Assembly (NCBI RefSeq): GCF_030407455.1
Contig: NZ_JASDDJ010000015.1
Span: 1-59,757, forward strand
Length of the DNA: 59,757 nucleotides
Source of the DNA: Psychrobacter sp. 5A.1
GTDB lineage: Bacteria; Pseudomonadota; Gammaproteobacteria; Pseudomonadales; Moraxellaceae
Direction: 5' to 3'
Part shown: piece after piece, positions 28,163-36,431 of the stretch
Layout: each line of letters opens with the position of its first letter
Numbering within the stretch: position 1 is the first letter of the stretch
Program-made: the position numbers and the translations under genes
Notes under the pieces: model-generated
What the model was told of the DNA's origin: nothing
The model's database searches: none
Seen by the model: only the letters and a program-made list of their open reading frames with translations

Positions 28163-28360
28163 GGGACAAGCGGGACAGACGGGACAGCCCCCGTACTTAT
28201 TAGTTTTCAGCCGTCCCGTTATCGTTTTTTGCAAAGGGACAAGCGGGACAGAAAAGCTAAAACGTAAAATCCTGTCCCGTTCGTCCCGTTACGGTTTCTA
28301 GCAATGGGACAGCGCAATCCCTTGCTGCATATAGTCTGTCCCGTTTGTCCCGCCTGTCCT
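28163..28360. repeat. GGGAC iteron array with 9-base phasing
   Basis: Twelve copies of GGGAC(A) in both orientations: forward at 28163, 28172, 28181, 28236, 28245 and 28306; reverse at 28213, 28274, 28283, 28338, 28347 and 28356 (the last with one mismatch). Neighbours inside each cluster are exactly nine bases apart. The array runs over the last codons of the DUF927 gene. It is a likely binding array for the element's replication protein. Confidence 0.75.
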
Positions 28361-30817
28361 GCCCTTTTCCAGAGGGTCATAAGAAAGTATGTTAGCAGTA
28401 ACTGCATAAACAGATGGACGTTGCCTGTCACTAAATAAAGTATCAGGCAATTTGTAGGTTTTACGGTCACGTTGATTGAGTAGCAACAAGTTGGCTTCCT
28501 CTAACACTTGTAAGACTTTCTTTTTGCTAAAAGGCGCACATACGCTATCAAAAGTTTCTTGAGAAAAATAATAATCCCCTTTTTCCATATTACGATAGCC
28601 CACACGGTTGAAGGTTTTTTCCTCAAAGTCTAAGCGCGTGTTTCTGTGGCAAGGTTGAAAGCGACTACTTCCATGCTGTTCAATAAACACCTTGATATGC
28701 TCTATGATTTGGCGCTGCTCATGTTCACCATCACGCCCGTAGTTATCGAGCCAGTTATCTAAGCATGTCATTACGGCTGTGGTTGCTTGTCCTGTTTGCC
28801 AGCCTGTTATACCTGCCAGTGTTGCCATCTCTCCAGCTGCCGCTACAATAGCGAACCTTCTAGCCACTCTATGCGCTTGCGGTGCAAGGTCGCTATACTT
28901 GCTCATAAAGTCATCTACAAGCTGCTTAGCGGTGGCGGTGGTCGCTGCTTTGTCAGTGGTGATATGTTCTAGCCACGCTATGCCAGCTGATCCATAGTAA
29001 GCTTGTGATAGCTCATTGATCTTGTCGGCTTGCGCTGCGCCCGTGTCTGCCAGTACCAAACTATCAAACATTCTTAAATCATTGCCAGCACCAGCGTCAG
29101 CATCTATATGTGCCATTCGAACTTCAATACCTGCATTGGTTTTTTGTCCTGCTTCTATCATTTGTTGCTTTATCGTCTTTTCACCAGTTGATAAAAAGAT
29201 AATGCGCCATGTTTTGGCTATGCGGTTATGTCCTGTGGTGGTACTTCTGCCTTTGCCTGTACCATTACCTAACATGTAAACGACTTTACCTACTATTTTG
29301 GGATCACATTCGCTGATCTCATCAAGCGGTAAAAAGCTGTCGTTATACTCACTTGCTGTGCCCTCTAAGGCGTTGTCAGTGCTGCGCCATGTCTTAGTGT
29401 AGCTTTCAGGCTTGCCCCATACACTAGACGCTACTTTAAGCGACAACGACTTACCCATAGTGCTTGAGCCTATAATATGAAAACCGCCCCCATCACTGCC
29501 TAATAGCTCCAGTAATTGACCTGCAAACGCACAAGCAATAGAGAACACAAAACGGCTTTGTTCTGCCAGTGGTTTGCATAACTCATCACGCCACTGTGCT
29601 AGCTCTCCTTTCTGATCTAGTGTGCTATTAATGCTGTTTGCAGACTGATAGACGATAAGCTGCTTACCATCACCGCCTATAGTTCTATCAGGTAATATAT
29701 ATTGCTCACCATGCCAGCCTAGTTTATCCACGCATAACGCCCGTTTGTGAATAGGGTAGTTTTGAATATAGGTATCTAAGTAGCTGCGCTGTTTGGGATT
29801 GGTGGTAATGTTCAAGCCTTGACTAGCCAGCTCTTTGCGGTACTCCCTTGCATCACCTTGCAGTAGTGCTAACGGCATTGACCATGTATGCATTACGCTG
29901 TCATCATCACGCCATTGCAATAACCGCCCCCATGTAGTGCTGCCTGTGTCCCGTGTCTTAGCGATAACCTCTATCGGTGAACAAACAAACGCCTTAGACT
30001 TGAAAGTAATGTTTGCTGGATCATCATCGTTATACTTCACTAAAAACAGTCCATCGTGATAAAGCTCAAAACGTCCATCACTGTAGGTCATCGGTTCATT
30101 CAGCTGGGGATCATCACGCCATTCAGGATAATAAGCAGTGTCTTGTAAATTAACTAGCTGGGTGTCATCAGCTGCCAGTATCGCTTCGTAGCTGTCATTT
30201 TGTAGCATGGTGACGATATGAGCCACTGTGACCAATGCTTGCGCCTTTACACCTGCCAATAGGTTTATTAAGCCCTTGTCATCAAGCGTCATAGGTACAG
30301 TAACCTGTGATCCGCTGCTCCAGTGCTGCACCATCTTTTTAAGGCATTGCTTTGTCTTGTGAGGGCTGACAATGATTGTCTTATCACTGCTCATTAGATA
30401 GCTGTAAACATCAATACCATCATCTAAATCATTAAAGGCTATCACCTCATTGGCTTTGTTTGGCTCACCAATGACGATAGCGCCATAGCCTGTAGGATCA
30501 ATGACAATAGGTTTTGCTTTGCTGTTTGGCGTGTAGAACACTGCGCCTACTGTATCGCCTTGTTTGTCGGTCAAACGTAAGGCAATCGTGCCAGCGGTGG
30601 GTTCAGTTTTGCCAGTCTCATCCCCATGATGTATAGTAGTACTGTCTGTAACAGATAGCAGCCGTTCAGGTTCTAGCATGTCATAGAGTTTAATTAACAA
30701 GGGATCGCCTGCCAGCTGCTCCCTTGTGCTTGGTTTATAGCCTTGCAAGATAGTATCAGCACCCGTGTTCACAGCACGGGCTTTTTCTTGGCTATTAGTT
30801 TGTTTTGAAGTAGTCAT
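28298..30817 (-). CDS. DUF927-domain helicase, replication protein of the integrative element
   Basis: 839 residues. The DUF927 ATPase core contains FHIIGSSTMGKSLSLKVASS with the Walker A Lys near residue 456, and FLPLDEISECDP (Walker B) near residue 496, followed by a long helicase-like part. The N-terminal 200 residues (with VIAFNDLDDGIDVYSY) may be a degenerate Toprim/primase-like domain. Such proteins replicate satellites and plasmids by opening the origin. The last residues are encoded by the GGGAC array, giving an odd GGTNGT tail. It lies three bases after the AlpA-like gene, so the two are co-transcribed. Confidence 0.85.
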   Translation of the reverse strand: MTTSKQTNSQEKARAVNTGADTILQGYKPSTREQLAGDPLLIKLYDMLEPERLLSVTDSTTIHHGDETGKTEPTAGTIALRLTDKQGDTVGAVFYTPNSKAKPIVIDPTGYGAIVIGEPNKANEVIAFNDLDDGIDVYSYLMSSDKTIIVSPHKTKQCLKKMVQHWSSGSQVTVPMTLDDKGLINLLAGVKAQALVTVAHIVTMLQNDSYEAILAADDTQLVNLQDTAYYPEWRDDPQLNEPMTYSDGRFELYHDGLFLVKYNDDDPANITFKSKAFVCSPIEVIAKTRDTGSTTWGRLLQWRDDDSVMHTWSMPLALLQGDAREYRKELASQGLNITTNPKQRSYLDTYIQNYPIHKRALCVDKLGWHGEQYILPDRTIGGDGKQLIVYQSANSINSTLDQKGELAQWRDELCKPLAEQSRFVFSIACAFAGQLLELLGSDGGGFHIIGSSTMGKSLSLKVASSVWGKPESYTKTWRSTDNALEGTASEYNDSFLPLDEISECDPKIVGKVVYMLGNGTGKGRSTTTGHNRIAKTWRIIFLSTGEKTIKQQMIEAGQKTNAGIEVRMAHIDADAGAGNDLRMFDSLVLADTGAAQADKINELSQAYYGSAGIAWLEHITTDKAATTATAKQLVDDFMSKYSDLAPQAHRVARRFAIVAAAGEMATLAGITGWQTGQATTAVMTCLDNWLDNYGRDGEHEQRQIIEHIKVFIEQHGSSRFQPCHRNTRLDFEEKTFNRVGYRNMEKGDYYFSQETFDSVCAPFSKKKVLQVLEEANLLLLNQRDRKTYKLPDTLFSDRQRPSVYAVTANILSYDPLEKGRTGGTNGTDYMQQGIALSHC

Positions 30818-30820
30818 AAC

Positions 30821-31099
30821 TTATACCTCACTACTTTTAGTAGTATTATGACTTTCTAACCACTGATTGATATCAGACAAACGCCACAAGCTGGCACGTC
30901 CGATTTTAATGGGTGCTGGAAATTTGCCCTCATTGATTAGATGGTAGATGTGCTTAGCGCTAAAACCAGTAATACCGCGTTTAGCGGATTTGGCTGTGAC
31001 AGTGCGCTGTTGTCCTGAACGATTAATATAAGTCTTGGCTTTACGCTCAGGTTGATTGGCAAGGTCTGTCATTCTTAAATATTGATCGACTAAGGTCAT
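30821..31099 (-). CDS. AlpA-family DNA-binding regulator / excisionase
   Basis: 92 residues with the AlpA/MerR-like winged helix-turn-helix in the C-terminal half: GFSAKHIYHLINEGKFPAP followed by KIGRASLWRLSDINQWLE. In P4-like elements AlpA activates the integrase gene and promotes excision. An extra N-terminal part of about 40 residues is rich in Lys and Arg. It lies directly upstream of the DUF927 gene and downstream of a group of GGTTAC repeats that may be its operator. Confidence 0.9.
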   Translation of the reverse strand: MTLVDQYLRMTDLANQPERKAKTYINRSGQQRTVTAKSAKRGITGFSAKHIYHLINEGKFPAPIKIGRASLWRLSDINQWLESHNTTKSSEV

Positions 31100-31173
31100 A
31101 ATAATTCACTCCATAGCGGTTAAAGGAATGGGCGGTAATGCCCTGCTATGAGGTGATATTAAGTGATGGTAGT

Positions 31174-31240
31174 GGGGTTACTGCAAAGGGTAACCCTTTA
31201 AATAATGGGTAACGGTCATGGTTTACCCTTTGGGGTTACT
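31174..31240. promoter_or_regulatory. GGTTAC/GTAACC repeat cluster before alpA-like gene
   Basis: GGTTAC or its complement occurs at 31176, 31190 and 31234, with near copies at 31208 and 31220; AAAGGG-TAA-CCCTTT forms a small dyad at 31185-31199. The group sits upstream of the AlpA-like gene and may be an operator for its transcript. Confidence 0.4.
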
Positions 31241-32182
31241 GTTATCTAAGTCCTTTATATTTAACTCTTTAATGATTTTTAAGTTTTCAATATCACTTTT
31301 CTGTTTATTAATTTGAGGATTAGTTATTTTACTTAATCTACTTATTAAAGCTCCGCCATGAATAGCTTTATCTAATCCTATCTTTTCAGCAATAATATTA
31401 AAGCGTTGAGAGTGGTCTGTTATATGTCGGTTGCTTATCTCATTTAAGATATAGCTCTTTTCCCATATTAAAATTGCTAGATGAAGCTCGGGCGGATAGT
31501 TGTATTGGTTCATTGCTTGCCAGTCATACAAGTGTTTATCATTTGGTATATCTGCATCCGCTATAAGTTCGTTAATTTTAACTTCCGACTGCTCAACCTG
31601 TTCTGTGAGTCTGTCTATCTCACTTTTTTGCCCTTTAAAAACTTCTTTAGCATTATCTAATCTATTAATAAGTTTTTTGTTTTCCTGCTCAAGTTCTAAA
31701 TTATTGGTATTCCCTATTTTATTTAACTCTGCTGTTTCTGCCCTAGTAGTGAGCTGGTCAATAGTAATTTTTGCATCTGCTAGCTGCTCAATAAGATCAG
31801 CTAAACTTTCGTTCCTGTTACTTAAATAATTTTCTTTTTCGACCTCTGTTTCCTGCGCACGCAATAATTCAGATTTCTTAAAATAAAGGTGTGAGTTATT
31901 TTTTTTAAATTCATCTAAAACGTATTTTTCATCAGTATGCATATCAATTGCATTATTAAAAAATAATAAATACGCTGGGCTATCAGTATAAGACGGTATT
32001 ACATAATTGCCGCGCTCTTGACAGTAGATGTCACTAAACCCTGTGAACGGGTCAAGGTGCAATAAATAGTGAGCTGTAGCTCTTATAGTACTATTATGTT
32101 CTTTCGCTAGTTGCTCTAAATATTCAGGTGCTTTTATATAGCCTCTGTCTTGTTGGTTTTGTAAGTCGTCAAAAAAACCCAT
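31223..32182 (-). CDS. Coiled-coil protein of unknown function in the integrative element
   Basis: 319 residues from the ATG at 32182; the frame is open to 32221, but the extra leader is hydrophobic and lacks a ribosome site. The N-terminal part (GYIKAPEYLEQLAKEHN) looks like a small helical domain. A long coiled coil follows (about residues 105-210, full of Leu/Glu/Gln heptads), and then a globular end with YNYPPELHLAILIWEKSYI. No family recognised with certainty. It is a cargo or core gene between the integrase and the AlpA-like regulator, strongly AT-rich. Confidence 0.75.
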   Translation of the reverse strand: MGFFDDLQNQQDRGYIKAPEYLEQLAKEHNSTIRATAHYLLHLDPFTGFSDIYCQERGNYVIPSYTDSPAYLLFFNNAIDMHTDEKYVLDEFKKNNSHLYFKKSELLRAQETEVEKENYLSNRNESLADLIEQLADAKITIDQLTTRAETAELNKIGNTNNLELEQENKKLINRLDNAKEVFKGQKSEIDRLTEQVEQSEVKINELIADADIPNDKHLYDWQAMNQYNYPPELHLAILIWEKSYILNEISNRHITDHSQRFNIIAEKIGLDKAIHGGALISRLSKITNPQINKQKSDIENLKIIKELNIKDLDNSNPKG

Positions 32183-32370
32183 AATGCGCACCCTCACACC
32201 CTTAAAGAAAAATAGGAGCAAGGCGCTGACAGCTAAGGGTGCGGTGGCTGTCGTTCGGGTAATTAGTCCTAGCCTTGCAATCGGTTATGATAGCGATTGA
32301 CGATATCAATATCGGCTTGCCAGCCCAATGCTGACGATAATCAGTAAAGCGGTGTTATTAAATGCTGTTG

Positions 32371-33846
32371 TTAAAGCTGCTCGGCAAGTTTGGCTAGTAC
32401 CTCTTGCGATACCCCTTGTGCCCGTAAGCTCTTAATCAGTATGTCTTTATCATGCAGCGCTATATCGGTGGCTTGCTCACTTCTACTATCCATTTCTTTA
32501 GCCAGTTCATCAGGAGTCAGTAAATCAAAGCTGATCGCCTTGCCAGCACGTAGGTCATCAAGATAGTTTGCCCATCGGTACATCATCATTTGGCGCTCAG
32601 CTAGATGCTCTGATAAGTCGTAGCGCCTTCTTACGCTCGATTGCTCTAAGTGGGCAAGTTGTATCTCTATGAGGCTTTCAGAGAATTGCAGCTCATACAG
32701 TCCTGTGCTGGCAAGCTGCCTAAAGCCGTGGCCTGTCATCTTAGGGTAGGGAGCACCTGTATAGCCCATGCGTTGGAGTGCCTGATTAAACCATGCTTCA
32801 CTATAGGGTTTGTTTGATTCAAAGTTATAGAACACATAGCCTGTCTCCTCTGTTAAAGGACGCATACGCTCAATGATAGCCATTGCTTGCGGTGATAGCG
32901 GAATAATATGATCTTGGCGCATTTTCATCTTATGCGCTGGAATACGCCATACGCTTTTATGATAATCAATCTCTGACCATTCAAAGTGCCTTAGCTCTTT
33001 GGTACGCACAAAGCACAGCGTCATCAGCTGTAAACCTGCTACGGTCTGCTCATGAGCGTTTGGGTGATTATTAATATATTGGTCAATATTGCGAAGTAGG
33101 TCGGGGAATTGGTGCTGCTCTACCGCTTTCATACGTTCGGCTTTATGCGGTCTGAGTGCCTTGTTACGTCCAATGGCGATATTGGTAATATCATAGCCTA
33201 GCGTATTAATAGCATACTCAAAGATGGCGCTAATCAACCCCATGCACTTATGCGCGGTCTCTGAGGTGTGTTTGCCTTGCTGCTCAAAAGTGGCTTGAAT
33301 GGAAAGCCCTGTCTTAATAATATCTTGCGCGGTGATGGAACCAATAGGGTAGTCACCTAGATGTTTTAGGATGTGGTTGTCTAAGAACCCTTGCAACTTT
33401 TGCACGTTCTTTGCAGTGGTCTTGGATTTTTCATCGAGATATCTTTTAGCAATGACTTTAAATAAGTCCTTTTGCTCAAAGTTGTTGTTCTTCTTAACGC
33501 TTTTGTGTTCGGTGGGATCGATACCATCAGCCAATAATGCTTTTGCCTTATCACGCTCGTTACGTGCTTGCTTTAGCGATACTTGCGGCTTGAATGATGA
33601 ATCGATCACTTGCTTTGATGATTTATAGATACCAATTTGGTAGGTTTTTTGTTTGGGCTTAATATCTTTATCCGATTGATAGCGGTAAGCCATTTGCCAA
33701 AATAATGAACCGTTAGGATGTTGTATTAGAGATAGACTATTACCATCACTGTGACGGGTTACTTTGTCAGGTGTTGACTGCTTAGCTATGGACTTCACAC
33801 CGTTGTCAGTTAATCGATAATCTTTTCTCATAATCAGGGCAGCCAT
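32371..33846 (-). CDS. int: P4-family tyrosine integrase of the RM-carrying element
   Basis: About 491 residues. N-terminal arm-binding domain (DUF4102 type: LTDNGVKSIAKQSTPDKVTRH and the LKQARNERDKAKALLADGIDP motif), central SAM-like domain, and a catalytic domain with Arg in FVRTKELRHFEW, Lys in KMKMRQDHIIPL, HGFR, His in IQLAHLEQ and the nucleophile Tyr in RRRYDLSEHLAERQMM. The frame is open to 33945, but that would cover the arm site at 33863, so I take the ATG at 33846 (33831 also possible). It would catalyse integration at the tRNA-Arg 3' end, 150 bases away. Confidence 0.93.
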   Translation of the reverse strand: MAALIMRKDYRLTDNGVKSIAKQSTPDKVTRHSDGNSLSLIQHPNGSLFWQMAYRYQSDKDIKPKQKTYQIGIYKSSKQVIDSSFKPQVSLKQARNERDKAKALLADGIDPTEHKSVKKNNNFEQKDLFKVIAKRYLDEKSKTTAKNVQKLQGFLDNHILKHLGDYPIGSITAQDIIKTGLSIQATFEQQGKHTSETAHKCMGLISAIFEYAINTLGYDITNIAIGRNKALRPHKAERMKAVEQHQFPDLLRNIDQYINNHPNAHEQTVAGLQLMTLCFVRTKELRHFEWSEIDYHKSVWRIPAHKMKMRQDHIIPLSPQAMAIIERMRPLTEETGYVFYNFESNKPYSEAWFNQALQRMGYTGAPYPKMTGHGFRQLASTGLYELQFSESLIEIQLAHLEQSSVRRRYDLSEHLAERQMMMYRWANYLDDLRAGKAISFDLLTPDELAKEMDSRSEQATDIALHDKDILIKSLRAQGVSQEVLAKLAEQL

Positions 33847-33862
33847 AAAAGATGTTAAATGT

Positions 33863-33886
33863 TTTAACAACAAATTTAACAACATT
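33863..33886. repeat. Candidate integrase arm-type site, right end
   Basis: Identical to 15429-15452: two units, TTTAACAACAAA and TTTAACAACATT. It lies immediately upstream of the integrase start, so binding here could also control int expression. Confidence 0.65.
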
Positions 33887-33993
33887 CTATAGGTGCTACT
33901 AGGTAATGACAAGTAATATTGAAAGACTTGATATGATACTATCAAAGGGTTGTAGAGGTTTTAGGTAATGCTGGGGAAGGGTAAAATACGATG

Positions 33994-34040
33994 ATTGGTG
34001 CGCTCGGCGGGAATCGAACCCACGACCCTCGGCTTCGGAG
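33994..34040. other. Attachment site between the two integrated elements
   Basis: 47 bases identical to 41253-41299, which covers the 3' half of the tRNA-Arg gene including CCA. The identity ends in the anticodon stem-loop region, typical of tyrosine integrase crossover sites. It is the shared junction: right end of the RM-carrying element and left end of the filamentous prophage. It is not a functional tRNA because the 5' half is missing. Confidence 0.92.
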
Positions 34041-34048
34041 GTCGTGGG
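34019..34048. other. Nine-base stem-loop across the attachment core
   Basis: CCCACGACC (34019-34027) pairs with GGTCGTGGG (34040-34048) around a 12-base loop. Half of it is tRNA-derived core and half is phage DNA, so the full dyad would also exist in the circular phage attachment site. It may help folding of single-stranded phage DNA, or end transcription near int. Confidence 0.55.
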
Positions 34049-34083
34049 CCTACAATTTATAGTTACATTTATTTACAAAGTAA

Positions 34084-34905
34084 TTATCCTATCAAAGATA
34101 AAGAGTCTACATATTGGGCGTAATCAAGGTGAGCATAGCGCATTGTTGAATCAATATCCCCATGCCCTAACAAATCCTTAATCGTATAAATACCGACACC
34201 TTTTTGTATTAACCAGCTTGCGTAAGTGTGCCGTAAATCATACATAGTACAATTCACACCAGCCCTTTTTTTACATAGTTGAAAACCTTTCGAGAAACTT
34301 TTAAACCGCTGCCCCGTTCTGGGGTTAGTAAAAACATATCTTCCCTTGGCTTGTGTTTGTCTCTCCAATAGCAACGAATAAGACGTGTTATTCAGATATT
34401 TGTACATTGTGCGTTTACTTTTGGAATAGAAATTCCTAACGACAAACTGATGTTTATCAAGATGAACATTAGACCATTCAAGGGTTAAAAGCTCGATAGG
34501 ACGGCAACCAGTCATAGTAAGCAGAATAATAAAGTCATGCAAATCATAGTTTTGTGTGTGTAAAGCAGAAAGCAATAATCGGTCATATTGGTCACGGCTA
34601 AGATAATTAGCGATGTAATCATCTTCGACAAACTTCACTTTCTCAAACGGGTTATTTAATACTATTTCATAGTCATCAATAACCCGATTGATCGCAGCAC
34701 GAGCAAAAGACAATTCACGGTTAATGGTGGCATTGGAGACAGTGACACGCCTAAACTGTGCGTACTGTTTGACGTGTTTTTTTCGTATATCGGAGAGATT
34801 GAAGGTATCAAAGAAAAGCAAATTATCAGAGCGGTACTGATACTTGTTTTTTGTGAGGTGGTAGTTTTGGTAATACTCAATAACTTGTGATAATTTGTGA
34901 AACAT
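34084..34905 (-). CDS. int: Tyrosine integrase of the filamentous prophage
   Basis: 273 residues. SAM-like N-terminal domain, then a catalytic domain with Arg in GCRPIELLTLEW, Lys in YSKSKRTMYKYL, box II YDLRHTYASWL (the first His of the usual HxLR is Tyr here), His in LLGHGD and nucleophile Tyr in MRYAHLD. Short compared with the P4-type enzyme next door and not closely related to it. It lies 44 bases from the left attachment site. Integrase-coding inoviruses are known in several proteobacteria. Confidence 0.93.
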   Translation of the reverse strand: MFHKLSQVIEYYQNYHLTKNKYQYRSDNLLFFDTFNLSDIRKKHVKQYAQFRRVTVSNATINRELSFARAAINRVIDDYEIVLNNPFEKVKFVEDDYIANYLSRDQYDRLLLSALHTQNYDLHDFIILLTMTGCRPIELLTLEWSNVHLDKHQFVVRNFYSKSKRTMYKYLNNTSYSLLLERQTQAKGRYVFTNPRTGQRFKSFSKGFQLCKKRAGVNCTMYDLRHTYASWLIQKGVGIYTIKDLLGHGDIDSTMRYAHLDYAQYVDSLSLIG

Positions 34906-34934
34906 TGTGGATTCCTAATAGGCAAAATTGCCAA

Positions 34935-36086
34935 TTAGGAGCCTGTAACAAAGCGGTCATTGGGTTCAATATACTCAACATTCATACCATTATCTTGATT
35001 AGAAAAGGGGTTGTCTGTTATGCCTTCATTGTCATTCAAATGGGAGACCTGTTTTGCTTGCCGTGACTTTGGTATAAGGGCTGGGGATTCATTCATCATA
35101 TAGCAAAGGCTATCCGATATAAGAAGAGGTTCTCCGTAGGTATTGTAAGCGACGCAAGAGCTAGACGACGCAATTATCATTGCTGGTCTAACGTCTTCAT
35201 GTTCAGCCATTATTGCGATATGTTTTGGTAAATATTTTGCTTTTAGTTCTTCAAGCTCAAAGCGTATATTGTTTATTTCTTCTAACTGTTGTTGGTTCTG
35301 TGCCTTCATTTGTTCTAATTGTTCTGTGGTTTGTTCTTGATCTTCTTCTTTGTCAGGTGCAAACATAGAATCCTTGCCAACGTACCAAAGCGCAAAAATC
35401 AATAAAGGTATGATGATTAGAAAAGGGATCAGCTTTGCTGGTATCTTAAATTTAATCTTACTATGTGCAGATGCAGACTGATAAGCGTCTTGGTATTTTT
35501 TCTTAAAGAAGAACTTTTCGGTTTCAAAAGCGTCAGTAATAGCCGACTTTGTGCGAGGTGAAAGCTGGAAATCGTCCCATTTATAGACCCAAGCGAATTT
35601 AGAACCGTGGACGCGCTTCACATGGAAGTGTTGTTGTGTCAAACCTCTAATGTGAGTGTGAATATAATTGGGAAACTGAGTAATTAGTTTTATGTCATGA
35701 CCAATGTGACCATGCTCATTCAAAGAGATAGTGGTGGGATTTTTGGATAAAGTACCAGAAACTTCTTTAACCCATTCGATTTTGTGACATTCATCAAAAT
35801 AGAAGATAGAACCAGCAGGAGGACACCAATAGCCGTCGGGAACTTCTTCAGGGGCGGTCAGGTAATCACCAAACCAAATAGGGCGGTCAGTTGGTATTGG
35901 TTTAACGTCAGGTAGTTTAGTGGGCGTATCAGGGGCATTAATACCAGCAATATCAGCAAAGATTGGTCGTGTTTCTTTGCCTTCCTTTTCTAATTTATCG
36001 TTATCTTTTATATCGTCAAAGATAAGCTTCAAGGCATATTGGCTTTTGCCGTTTCGCGGTTGTCCTGTTATTACGTCAATTGCCAT
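34935..36086 (-). CDS. zot: Zot-like assembly ATPase (pI) of filamentous phage
   Basis: 383 residues. The N-terminal ATPase domain starts with a Walker A GQPRNGKS at residues 8-15 and has FYFDECHK (Walker B) near residues 101-108. A single membrane segment (LIPFLIIIPLLIFALWYVG, about residues 217-235) is followed by a periplasmic part with Gln-rich coiled coil. It is the inner-membrane motor for phage extrusion, the hallmark gene of inoviruses. Confidence 0.95.
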   Translation of the reverse strand: MAIDVITGQPRNGKSQYALKLIFDDIKDNDKLEKEGKETRPIFADIAGINAPDTPTKLPDVKPIPTDRPIWFGDYLTAPEEVPDGYWCPPAGSIFYFDECHKIEWVKEVSGTLSKNPTTISLNEHGHIGHDIKLITQFPNYIHTHIRGLTQQHFHVKRVHGSKFAWVYKWDDFQLSPRTKSAITDAFETEKFFFKKKYQDAYQSASAHSKIKFKIPAKLIPFLIIIPLLIFALWYVGKDSMFAPDKEEDQEQTTEQLEQMKAQNQQQLEEINNIRFELEELKAKYLPKHIAIMAEHEDVRPAMIIASSSSCVAYNTYGEPLLISDSLCYMMNESPALIPKSRQAKQVSHLNDNEGITDNPFSNQDNGMNVEYIEPNDRFVTGS

Positions 36087-36143
36087 AATGATTTATTACG
36101 CCTTCGGTCAGGCGCTCCTTTAGTCGCTTCTTCCCTTGGCGTT

Positions 36144-36431
36144 TTATATTTTTGCCAGTAGGGTACGCATAGACACGATAAATGCACGTATAGACATAGC
36201 ACCAATGACAATGCTTATTGCATGGTCTATATGGGCGATTCCGATCAAATAAGACAGGTCAGCAGGTAATCCGCCAATCTGTGCTAGACCAGCATTAATA
36301 TATTTATCAAAGAAAAATTGCACAATGGCATAGCTACCAATACCAACACCCAAATAAAATAGGGCTTTAAATATTAAGTATTTAGTGAACCAACCAAGTA
36401 TTAAAATAATAACAGCAGGCATATTAATCAC
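36144..36431 (-). CDS. DUF2523-type minor coat protein (pVI-like)
   Basis: 95 residues, highly hydrophobic, three predicted membrane segments (about residues 5-20, 21-42 and 65-88). It lies between the adsorption protein (8-base overlap with its 3' end) and Zot, the standard position of the pVI/DUF2523 protein that caps the virion end with pIII. Confidence 0.85.
   Translation of the reverse strand: MINMPAVIILILGWFTKYLIFKALFYLGVGIGSYAIVQFFFDKYINAGLAQIGGLPADLSYLIGIAHIDHAISIVIGAMSIRAFIVSMRTLLAKI

Larger units (their letters stand above)
27299..28297. other. Non-coding 1-kb region: candidate replication origin of the satellite element
   Basis: Holds no gene. It contains two 135-bp blocks of octamer repeats (27360, 27853), a 132-bp MITE between them, and the GGGACA array leading into the end of the DUF927 gene. 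The density of short repeats beside a helicase gene is what an iteron-type origin looks like. Confidence 0.6.
15352..34040. mobile_element. P4-like integrative element carrying a type I RM system
   Basis: About 18.7 kb bounded by the tRNA-Arg-derived repeats at 15352 (decayed) and 33994 (intact). At the right end it carries a P4-family tyrosine integrase, a coiled-coil protein, an AlpA-like regulator and a DUF927 helicase with iteron arrays. The cargo is hsdM-hsdS-hsdR plus passenger genes. Matching 24-bp arm-type motifs lie just inside both ends, which supports these borders. No capsid or packaging genes are visible, so it would behave as a satellite or genomic island rather than a full phage. 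Mobility is uncertain because the left attachment copy is degenerate. Confidence 0.7.

Noticed and set aside
27360..28360. CRISPR array
   Set aside because: The repeats are 5-8 bases with irregular spacing and no spacers of even length; no cas genes are present.
28219..28470. 83-residue open frame on the minus strand with repeated GQTGQ
   Set aside because: Frame-shadow of the GGGAC repeats and the DUF927 gene end.
33994..34040. tRNA-like sequence read as a second tRNA-Arg
   Set aside because: Only the 3' half of the tRNA is present; the 5' half and acceptor partner are missing. It is an attachment copy.
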